Part shown: piece after piece, positions 9,241 to 18,330 of the stretch | Layout: each line of letters starts with the position of its first letter | How positions within the stretch are numbered: position 1 is the stretch's first letter | Assembly (NCBI GenBank): GCA_964401935.1 | Contig: CAYOAL010000026.1 | Span: 1-64,000, forward strand | DNA from: JAPYTK01 sp964401935 | Lineage (GTDB): Bacteria; Myxococcota_A; Polyangia; Polyangiales; Polyangiaceae | Length of the DNA: 64,000 nt | Reading direction: 5' to 3' | Translations under genes and position numbers: made by a program | The notes under the pieces: model-generated | Database searches by the model: none | The model's input: only the letters and a program-made list of their open reading frames with translations | What the model was told of the DNA's origin: nothing

Positions 9241-9720
9241 TCAGTTGAGCATCCGAGACTTCACGTCGGAGAGGGGCTTGCGCCCTGCAAACCCGGCGTC
9301 GAGCTCGTGGTAGAACTGGATGGCGTCTTCGCCAAACCGCCAGCAGAGCCACACCAGGCGATCGTCGACCTTCCCGTAGAAGTCGAGCAGGCCGGTGCTC
9401 GGATCCTTCACCACCGCACCGAGCGCCTGCACCTCGTGCCAGCCCCCTTTGTAGTCGCGGGCGGCGCGGGCCAGCGCTCGCTTGAGCCCTCGCACCTCGG
9501 GGCTGTCCGACGGGTAGAGCGTGACGTCGATCATCTCCGGCTCGTCGTTCGCGCTCGCGGGCCCCACCTCGTCGTACAGACTCTGCACCAGCTCTTGGAT
9601 GCGCGCTCCGAGCTCCAGCTGCGCACCGACGAGCTCCGTGAGCTTGGGCACCAGCGCGTTGGCCTCCTCGATGGAGAGCACGCGCACGCCGGTGGCAGGA
9701 TCGTGGAACACGGACGACAT
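9241..9720 (-). CDS. DUF2203-family protein
   Basis: 159 residues. The C-terminal two thirds carry the family signature: VKDPSTGLLDFYGKVDDR, then VWLCWRFGED and FYHELDAGFAGRKPL. The N-terminal part is a helical pair (LSIEEANALVPKLTELV). DUF2203 proteins are small cytoplasmic proteins of unknown function. The start ATG at 9720 is preceded by a strong promoter only 10 nt away, so little or no 5' leader is expected. It is divergent from the MscS channel gene. Confidence 0.88.
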   Translation of the reverse strand: MSSVFHDPATGVRVLSIEEANALVPKLTELVGAQLELGARIQELVQSLYDEVGPASANDEPEMIDVTLYPSDSPEVRGLKRALARAARDYKGGWHEVQALGAVVKDPSTGLLDFYGKVDDRLVWLCWRFGEDAIQFYHELDAGFAGRKPLSDVKSRMLN

Positions 9721-9730
9721 CGCACTCGAC

Positions 9731-9758
9731 ACTTTAGGCGGCACATATGCCGTGTCAA
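9731..9758 (-). promoter_or_regulatory. Promoter of the DUF2203 gene
   Basis: Minus-strand TTGACA (9753-9758), 16-bp spacer, TAAAGT (9731-9736), 10 nt to the ATG. The spacer contains the near-palindrome GGCACATATGCC. Confidence 0.65.
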
Positions 9759-9772
9759 TCCCGGGGGCGGTT

Positions 9773-9801
9773 TTGACAGCGACGGACGCGTCCTCTATCA
9801 A
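9773..9801 (+). promoter_or_regulatory. Promoter of the MscS gene, probably leaderless
   Basis: TTGACA (9773-9778), 17-bp spacer, TATCAA (9796-9801). The ATG at 9808 is where transcription itself should begin (6 nt after the -10). Confidence 0.65.
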
Positions 9802-9807
9802 GCGACC

Positions 9808-11484
9808 ATGCAGCGGACCTGCCTCACGCTCGCGGTGCTGCTCGCGGTCGTCTTCGCGCCTCGCGCCGCTTGGGGCGCGGGCGAGTGCAAGACCCCGCGC
9901 TCCGCGGCCGACTCGGTGTTTCGGTGGCAGCAACCCGAGCGGATGGATCTCGCCAAGGCCACGACCTGTCTCGAGACCGCGGGGAGATCCCCGACGGCGG
10001 TGGAGGAGTCGGCCAAGCGGCTGAAGCTCGTGTACGACGCGCTCGGTGCCTTCGTGGTGATGGACACCATCTCCGACGACCCGGACTACGTCGACGCCGA
10101 CCGACACGCGATCGTGGTGCCTCACCGCGACCTGCCCGACGTGGTGCTCGAGAAGCGGGGCGACCGCTGGCTGTGGACCAAGACCTCGCTCGACCAGATC
10201 GACGCGTACTACGAGGACGTCGGCGCGCTCATCAAGCTCGCGGCCCGCTTGCCGCCCGTGTTTCACCGAGTGAGCTTCCTCAAGGTTCGGCTCTGGCAGT
10301 ACCTGGCCCTCGTGTTCCTGGTGGTGATGGGACTCGTGGTGCGTGCCGTCATCGCCGCCGTTCTCGCGCCGCGCCTCCGGTCGCTCGCCGAGAAGGTGAG
10401 AGCCACCTGGCCGGAGCGCTTCGTCGACGTGCTCGCGTCGCCGGGGGCGACCATCCTCACCGCCGTCATCCTGCGGGTGGGCTATCCCCAGCTGCTCCTG
10501 CCCGTGGAGTGGTCGAAGGCGCTCAGCGCCACGGTGCGTGTGCTCATCACCGTGTCGATCGTGTGGGCCGCCTATCGGGCGGTGGACGTGCTCGCGGCAC
10601 GGCTCGGGGAGCGCGCGGCGGCCACCGACTCCAAGCTCGACGATCAGCTGGTGCCGCTCCTGCGCAAGACCATGAAGGTGGTGGTCTTCGTCATCGGGAC
10701 GCTGGTGGTGCTCCAGAACCTCGAGTTCGACGTGACCACGCTGTTCGCGAGCGTGAGCATCGGCGGCCTGGCGCTCGGGCTCGCGGCCAGGGACACGCTC
10801 GCCAACCTCTTCGGGAGCATCAGCATCTTCGTGGACAGCCCGTTCCAGATCGGCGACTGGATCCACGTCGACGGGGTGGACGGGACCGTGGAGGAGGTGG
10901 GCTTTCGCTCCACCCGCATCCGCACCTTCTACAACTCGGTGGTGGTGATCCCCAACGCCAAGATCGCCGACACGAAGGTGGACAACTACGGCCAGCGCGA
11001 GTTTCGCCGTTGCTTCACCAAGGTGGGCCTCACCTACGACACCACGCCGGAGCAGATGCAGGCGTTCGTGGAGGGGGTGCGTGCCATCCTCCAGTCGAAC
11101 CCCTTCACGCGCAAGGACGCCTACGAGGTGCACATGAGCGCGTTCGGGGAGAGCGCGCTCGAGGTGATGCTCTACTTCTTTTTCAAGTGTGACACGTGGA
11201 CCGACGAGCTCCGCGAGCGCCACAACATCTTCCTCGAGATCTTGCGGCTGGCTCGGGCGCTCGGGGTGAGCTTCGCGTTCCCCACCCAGTCGCTGCACAT
11301 CGAGTCGATCGCGGCGCCGGGGAAGGAGCGGTCGGCCCCCCCGCCGCGTGACGCGCTCGAGGCGGCGGTGTTGGGCTTCGGCCCCGAGGGACGGACGGCG
11401 CGCCCCAGCGGGCCCATCATCACCGCGACGCGCTTCGCGGCCAAGGCCTCCGATCGGGGCGTGGCGCGGGATGACGACGGCTGA
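9808..11484 (+). CDS. Mechanosensitive ion channel, MscS family
   Basis: 558 residues. It has a signal peptide (MQRTCLTLAVLLAVVFAPRA) and a periplasmic domain to about residue 160. A series of membrane helices follows, ending in the pore helix and beta domain of MscS: VTTLFASVSIGGLALGLA, then DTLANLFGSISIFVDSPFQIGDWI and VEEVGFRSTRIRTF. The C-terminal alpha/beta domain is complete, with a polar tail. It is longer than E. coli MscS (286 residues) because of the periplasmic domain, as in the MscK/YnaI-type relatives. It opens under membrane tension to release solutes on hypo-osmotic shock. Confidence 0.92.
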   Translation: MQRTCLTLAVLLAVVFAPRAAWGAGECKTPRSAADSVFRWQQPERMDLAKATTCLETAGRSPTAVEESAKRLKLVYDALGAFVVMDTISDDPDYVDADRHAIVVPHRDLPDVVLEKRGDRWLWTKTSLDQIDAYYEDVGALIKLAARLPPVFHRVSFLKVRLWQYLALVFLVVMGLVVRAVIAAVLAPRLRSLAEKVRATWPERFVDVLASPGATILTAVILRVGYPQLLLPVEWSKALSATVRVLITVSIVWAAYRAVDVLAARLGERAAATDSKLDDQLVPLLRKTMKVVVFVIGTLVVLQNLEFDVTTLFASVSIGGLALGLAARDTLANLFGSISIFVDSPFQIGDWIHVDGVDGTVEEVGFRSTRIRTFYNSVVVIPNAKIADTKVDNYGQREFRRCFTKVGLTYDTTPEQMQAFVEGVRAILQSNPFTRKDAYEVHMSAFGESALEVMLYFFFKCDTWTDELRERHNIFLEILRLARALGVSFAFPTQSLHIESIAAPGKERSAPPPRDALEAAVLGFGPEGRTARPSGPIITATRFAAKASDRGVARDDDG

Positions 11485-11489
11485 TCCGC

Positions 11490-11518
11490 TTGACGACCCT
11501 GGTGTGTGGCAGTAGCCA
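11490..11518 (+). promoter_or_regulatory. Candidate promoter of the DsbA-like operon
   Basis: TTGACG (11490-11495), 17 bp, TAGCCA (11513-11518), 8 nt to ATG 11527. The alternative GTG at 11506 would lie inside this promoter, which argues for the ATG. Confidence 0.5.
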
Positions 11519-11526
11519 AAACGCGA

Positions 11527-12567
11527 ATGTTTAGCTTGCGCTGGACCCCCTTGCTGCTCGTCGCGCTCTTGACCACGGGCGCGACGTGCAACGAGAACAA
11601 AGACAAGACGGTGGCCGACGCCTCGGCGGACAGCGACTCGGTGCCGCTCGTCGAGATCGAAGGAATTCCCACCGAAAAGCTCGGGAAGTCGGAGCACCGG
11701 AAGTGGTCGTCGTACGTGAGCGAGTTCCTCGCTCCATGTCCCGACGTCGCGGTGCCGGTGAGCCAGTGCATCGTGGAGAAGCGCGACTGCAAGGCTTGTC
11801 GGCCCGCCGCCGAGTTCCTCTATCGGCAAGCCCGCGCGGGCTACACCAAGACCGAGGTCGCCGAGCTCTACGAGGCCCGCTTCAGCGCCAAGGCGGTGAA
11901 GACCCTGGTGCTCGGCGACTCGCCGTCGAAGGGGCCCGAGGACGCGGTGGTGACGCTGGTCGAGTTCGCCGACTTCGAGTGCCCGGCGTGCATGATGATG
12001 TTCCCCCTCATCGAGGAGGTGTACCGGCACTACAAGAACCAGGTGCGGGTGGTGTACAAGCACTTCCCGCTCGAGCAACACGTCAACGCCAAGCTCGCTG
12101 CCCAGGCGGCCTACGCGGCCCAGCTCCAGGGGCAGTTCTGGAAGATGCATCGGCGCTTGTTCGAGGCCCAGGGGCAGATCACGGAGCCGGATCTGATCGA
12201 TTTTGCCAAGTCCATCGGCCTCGACATGAGCCGCTTCCAGAAGGACATGCACTCGGAGCCGGCGAAGGAACGCTGGCAGAACGAACAGAAGCAAGGCGAG
12301 ACGCTCGGCGTCACGTCGACCCCGACGCTTTACATCAACGGCCGGGAGGTGGTGCTTCAGAAGTTCAAGGAGCAGGCGGTGCAGGAGTTCGACGAGTGGA
12401 TCCGCCTCGAGCTCGTGCTCGCCGGCAAGGAGCTGCCTGCCCCACTCGGCAGCGAGCCGGCGCCCCCTGCGTCGGGCGCGCCAACCGCCGACCCGTCGGT
12501 GCCGGCCCCGACCCCCTCCGCGGCGCCGTCGGCGAGCGCGGCGCCCGCCCCGTCGAGCGACCCGTGA
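11527..12567 (+). CDS. DsbA-like thiol-disulfide oxidoreductase, exported
   Basis: 346 residues. It starts with an export signal (MFSLRWTPLLLVALLTTG) followed by a cysteine; the lipobox is not canonical, so it may be either periplasmic or a lipoprotein. Residues 40-120 form an extra domain with a C-x2-C pair (CKACRPAAEFL). The thioredoxin fold follows (about 135-300), with active site ECPACMMMF at Cys152/Cys155 and the cis-proline loop TSTPTLYINGR near 265, as in the DsbA_4/thioredoxin_4 group. The tail is rich in Pro, Ala and Ser. It probably oxidises or isomerises disulfides in the many Cys-rich secreted proteins of this genome. First gene of a likely three-gene operon (10 nt to the next start). 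Confidence 0.85.
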   Translation: MFSLRWTPLLLVALLTTGATCNENKDKTVADASADSDSVPLVEIEGIPTEKLGKSEHRKWSSYVSEFLAPCPDVAVPVSQCIVEKRDCKACRPAAEFLYRQARAGYTKTEVAELYEARFSAKAVKTLVLGDSPSKGPEDAVVTLVEFADFECPACMMMFPLIEEVYRHYKNQVRVVYKHFPLEQHVNAKLAAQAAYAAQLQGQFWKMHRRLFEAQGQITEPDLIDFAKSIGLDMSRFQKDMHSEPAKERWQNEQKQGETLGVTSTPTLYINGREVVLQKFKEQAVQEFDEWIRLELVLAGKELPAPLGSEPAPPASGAPTADPSVPAPTPSAAPSASAAPAPSSDP

Positions 12568-12577
12568 GGGCCATGCG

Positions 12578-13321
12578 GTGAAGCTCGCGGATCCCTGCGG
12601 CTGTTTCCCCACCGGCCGGCACTATCCGGGCATCGCTCACCTCATCAAGGTGCGCGTGGTCGGGGTGGCCGACGGGTTCGACCCCGACGCGGCGTGGGCC
12701 GATCTCCCGGTGGCGTTCGTGGACACCGAGACCACCGGCACCGATCCCAGGCTGGATCGGGTGATCGAGGTGGGCATCGTGATCGGGGTGGGCCGTCGCA
12801 TCGAGCGTCGGCACAGCTGGCTCGTGCATCCGGGGGTGCCGATCCCCAAGGAGTCGAGCGACGTGCACGGGATCACCGACGCCGACGTGGCCAACAAGCC
12901 GCCGTTCGCGGCCGTGGCCGACGAGATCCGCCAGGCCTTCGCGGACGCGCTCCCGGCTGCTTACAACGCGGCCTTCGACCGGGGCTTCCTCATGGCCGAG
13001 TTTGCCCGGACGCCGGCCGTGCCGCTCGCGGAGCTGCCGCCGGCGCTGCGCGAGGACGTGACCTGGATCGATCCCCTGGTGTTCGCGCGCGAGCTGTTCA
13101 AAGGTCAGGGGGAGAGCCGCGCCCTCGGGGCGGTGGCGGAGCGCCTCGGGGTAGCGCTGACGAACGCCCACCGGGCCACCGACGACGCGGAGGCGGCGCT
13201 CGAGGTGTTGTACGCGCTGAGCCGAGACGCGCGGGTGCCCGGGCAATATGCCGCGTTCATTCAGGAGCAGAAGCGTCTCGAGCGGCTTCAGATCGAGGCC
13301 CAACGGTTCTGGCGCGGATGA
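12578..13321 (+). CDS. DnaQ-like 3'-5' exonuclease (DEDD family)
   Basis: 247 residues starting at GTG. The exonuclease fold runs from about 45 to 225 with Exo I FVDTETTG (Asp49, Glu51), Exo II around AAYNAAFDRGFL and Exo III NAHRATDDAEAAL with the conserved His and Asp. This makes it a DEDDh enzyme of the DNA polymerase III epsilon / RNase T type. The first 40 residues are an extra segment containing CGC and are not part of the fold. The stop overlaps the next start (ATGA), so translation is likely coupled. It could act in DNA repair or RNA trimming; the sequence does not decide. Confidence 0.87.
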   Translation: MKLADPCGCFPTGRHYPGIAHLIKVRVVGVADGFDPDAAWADLPVAFVDTETTGTDPRLDRVIEVGIVIGVGRRIERRHSWLVHPGVPIPKESSDVHGITDADVANKPPFAAVADEIRQAFADALPAAYNAAFDRGFLMAEFARTPAVPLAELPPALREDVTWIDPLVFARELFKGQGESRALGAVAERLGVALTNAHRATDDAEAALEVLYALSRDARVPGQYAAFIQEQKRLERLQIEAQRFWRG

Positions 13322-13854
13322 GCACCGACGGTGACCCTCCGGTGAAGCCGACGGGGAAGCGCCGCTTGCCGGTGCTGTCCTCGTCGTCCGACGACGGCGA
13401 GAAGCGGCCGCCTGCGCAGTGGATCGCGATCGGGGCGGTGGCCACGTTCATCGTCTGGTACCCGCTCGCCATGCTCGCCTCCGCGTGGGCCAAGCGGTCG
13501 GTGGCGGGGTTGGGCGGCGACGATCCGGCGGCGGCGCGAGAGGCGTTCCTCTTGCTCACTGCGGGCCAACGCATCTGGCTGAGCGTCGTGGTGGTGATCG
13601 GGCCGATGGTGGCCCTCGGCGTGGCCGCGCTGCTCGGAGGGGTGCTCGTGGGGCGCATGGGCGGCGACGCGGGCAAGAACGAGGGCACCCTCGCCGGCGT
13701 GGTCGCGGGCGTGGTCGCCTCCCTCGTGAGCGCACCGGGCCTGGTGTCGAGCGGGCAGGGCGGCATGTGGGTGATGAGCGCGGTCGTCGTCACCATCCTC
13801 GCCGGCCTCGCGGGTCGGGGGGGCGCGGCCCTCGGCTTGCGGCTCCGCCGTTAG
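13318..13854 (+). CDS. Small polytopic membrane protein, unknown
   Basis: 178 residues with a polar N-terminus and about four hydrophobic segments (WIAIGAVATFIVWYPLAML, WLSVVVVIGPMVALGVAAL, then two Gly/Ala-rich ones near 120-170). No motif I recognise. The start overlaps the exonuclease stop by 4 bp, so it is the third gene of the DsbA-like operon. Glycine-rich repeats in the third segment suggest close helix packing, but no transport signature is seen. Confidence 0.75.
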   Translation: MSTDGDPPVKPTGKRRLPVLSSSSDDGEKRPPAQWIAIGAVATFIVWYPLAMLASAWAKRSVAGLGGDDPAAAREAFLLLTAGQRIWLSVVVVIGPMVALGVAALLGGVLVGRMGGDAGKNEGTLAGVVAGVVASLVSAPGLVSSGQGGMWVMSAVVVTILAGLAGRGGAALGLRLRR

Positions 13855-13954
13855 CCGCAGCGCGATCGACCGTCGCGCCGCCCGATGGGGGCGCCCTCGG
13901 CGGCAGCTCTCGGCGGCCGTCGGCCGGGGTGCACGGCGGGCGCGGGAGCGGCGC

Positions 13955-15868
13955 TCAGGCCACGATGGGAAGGCGCCGGAGCGGTTTGCTGCGCTTCTTC
14001 TTCACCGTGGGCTTCTGGCGGAGGCGGGTCTCGCCGCGCTCGCGCTCCTCCTCGGCGAGCCGGTGCTCGATCACGGTGCGCTCACCCTCGATGAGCGGAA
14101 GCTCTTGGTTCTTGGCGTACACCGCGTGTTTGCCATGCTCGGCGTACCACTCGGCCACGGTGGCGTTGGCCTTCATCTTCTCGATGATGTTCCGCCAGCC
14201 GATGCCCGTGTTGTAGGCGCAGAAGCTTATCTCGCCCATCTGCGTGCCGTACGGGATGATGCACATCTCGGTGCGGCGGAAATCGTAGTTGAACAGATCC
14301 TGGAACCACATCCCTGCCACGAACAAGACGCGCCACTCGTACTCGGCGGCGTCGTCCTCGCCGGCGTGAGCGATGCCGGTCTGGCTCAAGAACTGCCTGA
14401 TGAGCGTGTGGAGGTGGAAGCCTTCGGGCGCGCGCTCGGGCTTGTAGTGCCGGAGCACGGAGGCCACGAGCTGGGTCTTCGCCCAGGTGGAGCTCTCCGC
14501 GGTGTCGAAGATGAGCTTCATGTCGGCGAGGAGGTTCTCCACGTCGAGGAACTCGAGCAGCGGCACCATCTGCTTGGTCTTCTTGTTGACGAACAAGACG
14601 GTGCCGATGCCGCAGTTGGGGTGGCAGCCGCACTTGAGCTGCCCGAAGTCTTTGTCGGGTCCGTCGATGAGATCGCAAACGTCACCGAACGGGCTGAGCG
14701 CGCTGAGCGGGAACCAGTCGCGCAGGGGCTCGGTCACACCCGTCTGGTCGTGGATGTCGTGGGCGAGGTGGCTCAGCGTGTAGCGCTGCGCGGCTCGCAG
14801 CTCGGGCGTGATGTTCTCGTCGCGGCCGGTGAAGCTCACCGGCTGGAAGCTCACCACCGTCACCTTGTCGGCGTTCTCCACGGCGAACTCCACGATGGGA
14901 CCGACCTGATCGTTGTTCACGCCGTTGACCACCGTGACCACGAGCACGACGTCGATGCCCGCCTTGGCGAGCTCCTCGATGGCGCGGAGCTTCACGTCGT
15001 AGAGGTTGCCCACCTTGCGGAAAGAGTTCGCCTCGTTGGTGACACCGTCGAACTGGAGGTACGCGAGGCGCAGGCCGGCGTCGCGGCAGGCCTGGGCGAA
15101 GCCCGGCTCTTGCGCGAAGCGGATGCCGTTGGTGGCGCACTGCACGCAGAAATAGCCCACTTCGCGCGCGTAGCGGATGGCGTCGATGAAGTGAGGGGAG
15201 AGCGTCGGCTCGCCGCCCGAGAACTGGATCGACATCTGACGCCGCGGCCTGACGCTGATGGCATCGTCGAGGATCCCTTGGATCTCCTGCCAAGTGAGCT
15301 CGTGCACGTAGCCCACCTGGTTCGCGTCCATGAAGCACGGGTCGCACATCATGTTGCAGCGATTGGTGAGATCGACGGTGAGCACCGAGCCGCGCCCATA
15401 GCGGATGGTGGATGAGCCGTGGTCGTGGAGCTTGTCCGGCGTCATCGCGACGTCGCGCCCTGGGAAGAGGCTCTCGATGCGCGCGAGGAAGTCGGGATCG
15501 ATGGCCATCACGTCGACGAACTGTCCGTGGCGCGGGCAGGTCTTCTCCATGACGATCTGGCCGTCCTTCTCGCGGATCAGCGCGCGGATCTCGCCCGGGT
15601 TCTCGTCGATGAGGGAGCGGAGATCTTGGTCGCCGGCGAGGATGCTGCGACGCACCTCCTTGACGCACTCGGGGCACAGGCTGTCGGTCTCGCGCGGCCA
15701 GCCGAGCTTGGGCATGGTGCGGGCGCTGCCTCGCGGGATGGGCTGGTCCGACCACGTCGGATGAAAGGGTTCCGGCTCACCCCCCAGCTCGTTGAGTCGT
15801 TGAAGCCACGGCCACGAGGCCTCAGCTGCTTCAGTGATGACCTTCTCGAGTTTTCTCACCAATCCCAT
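13955..15868 (-). CDS. Radical SAM protein of the Mj0619 / tetraether-synthase-like group
   Basis: 637 residues. The radical SAM cluster motif is CNMMCDPC (Cys171, 175, 178; CxxxCxxC), followed by the GGE-type SAM motif QFSGGEPTL. Upstream is a separate metal-binding module: CPEC (Cys65/68) and CPRHG (Cys111, His114), as in Mj0619-like enzymes, where this part holds a rubredoxin-type iron. A further cysteine cluster is KCGCHPNCGIG near 435-447, and another Cys pair follows near 545-560. From what I recall, characterised relatives include archaeal tetraether lipid synthase (Tes/GDGT-MAS) and a pterin methylase. Bacterial homologues have been proposed for membrane-spanning lipids. The family call is solid, the substrate is open. 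It ends in a basic tail (KPTVKKKRSKPLRRLP). A single gene, divergent from the HEAT-repeat gene. Confidence 0.8.
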   Translation of the reverse strand: MGLVRKLEKVITEAAEASWPWLQRLNELGGEPEPFHPTWSDQPIPRGSARTMPKLGWPRETDSLCPECVKEVRRSILAGDQDLRSLIDENPGEIRALIREKDGQIVMEKTCPRHGQFVDVMAIDPDFLARIESLFPGRDVAMTPDKLHDHGSSTIRYGRGSVLTVDLTNRCNMMCDPCFMDANQVGYVHELTWQEIQGILDDAISVRPRRQMSIQFSGGEPTLSPHFIDAIRYAREVGYFCVQCATNGIRFAQEPGFAQACRDAGLRLAYLQFDGVTNEANSFRKVGNLYDVKLRAIEELAKAGIDVVLVVTVVNGVNNDQVGPIVEFAVENADKVTVVSFQPVSFTGRDENITPELRAAQRYTLSHLAHDIHDQTGVTEPLRDWFPLSALSPFGDVCDLIDGPDKDFGQLKCGCHPNCGIGTVLFVNKKTKQMVPLLEFLDVENLLADMKLIFDTAESSTWAKTQLVASVLRHYKPERAPEGFHLHTLIRQFLSQTGIAHAGEDDAAEYEWRVLFVAGMWFQDLFNYDFRRTEMCIIPYGTQMGEISFCAYNTGIGWRNIIEKMKANATVAEWYAEHGKHAVYAKNQELPLIEGERTVIEHRLAEEERERGETRLRQKPTVKKKRSKPLRRLPIVA

Positions 15869-16140
15869 GACCAGCTCTCTACCCTAGTCGCCCAACATTC
15901 CGTAGCGGAACTTTCGCGGCGACGCGCAACACGAGACCATATCTCGTTCATCGCCGCGACTTCCAACAGAATTTCTCTCCGGCGCGGTGTCTGTAAGAAG
16001 TCTGTGAAGTAAGGATTTCCACGGTGTTGCAGGGGCGTGGACCGTGCCGTCGAAAGAAAGGGGCGTGGGCTGCGCGGCTCCCCGTGGCTTTGTGCGAAGA
16101 AGCGGTTGCAGCCCGCCTGCATGTCCGTATTCCATGTGGC
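15869..16140. promoter_or_regulatory. Divergent intergenic region with a candidate promoter (16106-16133)
   Basis: About 270 bp with clearly lower G+C between 15880 and 16030. On the plus strand TTGCAG (16106-16111), 16 bp, TATTCC (16128-16133), then 7 nt to GTG 16141. No clear promoter toward the radical SAM gene was found, although TAGGGT and TAGAGA lie near its start. Confidence 0.45.
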
Positions 16141-18330
16141 GTGCGCAGGCGAGGTCCGGGCAAAACGGCGACGCTCCTCATCGTGGCGATCCTCGGGGTG
16201 GCGATCGAGCTCGCGTGGGCGGCGCCCGCGCTCGCGCAGCGGGGCGTGATCACGCTGCGGAGCGAGCCGGTCGAACCGGCGCCCCTCCGCAGCTTGGTGG
16301 GGGTGGGGCGCGCGGAGGCGCTCGTGATCTCGAGAGACGCCGACGAGCGGCTGCGTGGCATCGATCGCCTCGCTGCCATCGGCAGCGACGAGGCGGTGAA
16401 GGCGCTCGCGAGCGCGATGGCGCCGGGGACGCTGGTGCGCACGGATCCGCGGACGCGCTTGGCCGGGGTGCGGGCGCTGGCGCCCCACGTGGCGAAGCAG
16501 GCCGACGCGCGGCGGGTGATGGTGTCGGTGCTCAACAGCGTAGCGGCCGGCGCGCCGGAGACGCCGCTCGAGGAGCTGAGTCGCGCGACGGCGGCGCTCG
16601 CGCTCGCGCGCGTGGGCTCCTCTACCACGCTCACGCCGCTCCTCGCCGCCGTGATCGGCGGTGGGCGCACCGGCGAGCTCGCGCGCGAGGCGATCCTGGC
16701 GTTTCCCCCCACCGAGCTCGGCCCGCTGGGGCGCAGCCACAAGGAGCTGTCCGTGGCGGTCATCTCCCTCCTCGGCGAGCTCGGGGATCCACGGGTCTTG
16801 GGGATCCTCCGGCGGCAGCTCAAGCGCACGGAGCGGCCCGTTCGGCACGCGGCGGCGATCGCCCTCGCCAAGCTCGGCGACGGCACGCCTCTGGCGGTCG
16901 CTGGCGCGTGGGGCAACAAGGGCGACGAATCGAACAAGGGCGGCGAGAGCCCACGTCGAGCCCCTGGGGGCAAGGCGGCCGAGAAGGCGGCCGGGGGCAA
17001 GGCCACCGACGAAGAGGAGGGCGGGGCCGACGATCCGGCGCAGCGGATCGCTGGGGCCGAGGTGTTGATGTGGCTCGATGCGCCGCGCGCTGCGACCGCG
17101 ATCGCCCATCTTCTCGGCGAGGCGGCCACGCGCTCGTCGGGCCTGCGGCTCGCCGAGCGCTCGTTGTCGCCGGCCCTCGTGCCCACGCTGCAGGCGGTGG
17201 TCGCGGCGAAGGTGACGCCGGCGGAGCGAGCGCGAGCGGCGGCGATCTTGGCGAAGATCGGTGGGGATGCGGCGGCTCCGGCGCTCGCGCAGCTGCTCGC
17301 GAAGCCCGAGCTCGCCACCACCGCCGCGTTCGGCCTCGCGGCCTCCCGAGGGGGGGTGGCGGCAGACAGCCTGGAGAAGGCGCTCGAGGTGGCGCCGGTG
17401 GGGGCGCCGCGTCGCCTGGTGATGCGGGCGGCGGTGGTGCGTTTTCTCAAGCTGCGCGAGCGTGTCCCTGGCCTGACCGTGGCGCTCGAGCAGGCGCTCG
17501 CGTCGGCGGACGCCGCGGATCGCGCGGTGGGCGCGTTCGGCCTCGTGGTGCTCGGGGAGCGAGGGGTCGGCGCGCTGGTCGGCGCCAAGGAGCCCGAGGT
17601 GGCGATCGCGGCGGCGCAGGCCGCGCTGGCGCTCGGTTCAAGCGCGTTGACGGCGGCCGCGGCTGGCCTCCGCAAGGCGCCCCTCGAGCCGGATGCCCCG
17701 GCCGTCGCCGCCGCGGTGGGGCTCCTGGTCGGGGGCCACGGTGTGTCCACCCAACGTCTGCTCGAGTGGGCGGAGGGGGGCTCGAGCCTGGCCCCGCTGG
17801 CGGCGCTGCAGCTCGCGCGGCGCGACAGCGCGCCGTTTCGCGAGCGCCTGGTGGCGCTGCTCGACGGTACCGATCCGTTGGTGCGCCTCCACGTGGCGCT
17901 GGGCCTCGCCGACAGCCCGGAGGCCGACGCGGTGGCGCTCCTCGTCGACGCCCTCCGTTTCGAGACCGACGTTCGGGTGCGCAGGGGGATTGTGCGCGCG
18001 CTCTCGCGTCGCAGCGAGAAGCGGCGTGAGCCGGCCCTCGCGGCGGCCGCCGCGCTCGACCCCGACGCCGAGGTGCGTGCCATCGCGGCGTCGGCCAAGC
18101 GGGGGCGCACGCTCCCCCTCGTCGAAGCTCCCAAGGGGCGCGAGGTGGCGTGGGTTTCGCTTCGCGCCAACGATCCGGAGGAGCAGGCGAGCATCGGGTC
18201 GCGTCCGGCGATGTTGGTGCGCGACGACGGCCTGGCGCTCCCCGTCGTGTCGGCGCCCGATGGCGTGATCCTCGTTCCCGGCGTCGGCGACCGCCATCAA
18301 GTGTCGATCGAAGTCGCCCCCATCGAGTGA
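16141..18330 (+). CDS. Secreted HEAT-repeat protein
   Basis: 729 residues. GTG 16141 is chosen because it gives a clean signal peptide (RRRGPGK, then LLIVAILGVAIELAWA, cleavage near ALA) and sits 7 nt after a -10 element; the frame is open further upstream but that part is basic and not signal-like. The rest is almost wholly alpha-helical Ala/Leu-rich repeats of about 30 residues (for example ARAAAILAKIGGDAAAPALA and LVRLHVALGLADSPEADAVA), that is HEAT/PBS-lyase-like repeats, with a charged insertion near 255-300. The last 70 residues are non-repetitive. Such proteins are protein-protein scaffolds; the partner is unknown. Confidence 0.75.
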   Translation: MRRRGPGKTATLLIVAILGVAIELAWAAPALAQRGVITLRSEPVEPAPLRSLVGVGRAEALVISRDADERLRGIDRLAAIGSDEAVKALASAMAPGTLVRTDPRTRLAGVRALAPHVAKQADARRVMVSVLNSVAAGAPETPLEELSRATAALALARVGSSTTLTPLLAAVIGGGRTGELAREAILAFPPTELGPLGRSHKELSVAVISLLGELGDPRVLGILRRQLKRTERPVRHAAAIALAKLGDGTPLAVAGAWGNKGDESNKGGESPRRAPGGKAAEKAAGGKATDEEEGGADDPAQRIAGAEVLMWLDAPRAATAIAHLLGEAATRSSGLRLAERSLSPALVPTLQAVVAAKVTPAERARAAAILAKIGGDAAAPALAQLLAKPELATTAAFGLAASRGGVAADSLEKALEVAPVGAPRRLVMRAAVVRFLKLRERVPGLTVALEQALASADAADRAVGAFGLVVLGERGVGALVGAKEPEVAIAAAQAALALGSSALTAAAAGLRKAPLEPDAPAVAAAVGLLVGGHGVSTQRLLEWAEGGSSLAPLAALQLARRDSAPFRERLVALLDGTDPLVRLHVALGLADSPEADAVALLVDALRFETDVRVRRGIVRALSRRSEKRREPALAAAAALDPDAEVRAIAASAKRGRTLPLVEAPKGREVAWVSLRANDPEEQASIGSRPAMLVRDDGLALPVVSAPDGVILVPGVGDRHQVSIEVAPIE

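Noticed and set aside
11506..11526. GTG 11506 as start of the DsbA-like gene
   Set aside because: It lies inside the -35/-10 spacer, and the ATG at 11527 gives a proper signal peptide.
16024..16140. N-terminal extension of the HEAT-repeat protein from 16024
   Set aside because: The extra residues are Arg/Ala-rich and not signal-like; GTG 16141 gives a clean signal peptide behind a -10 element.
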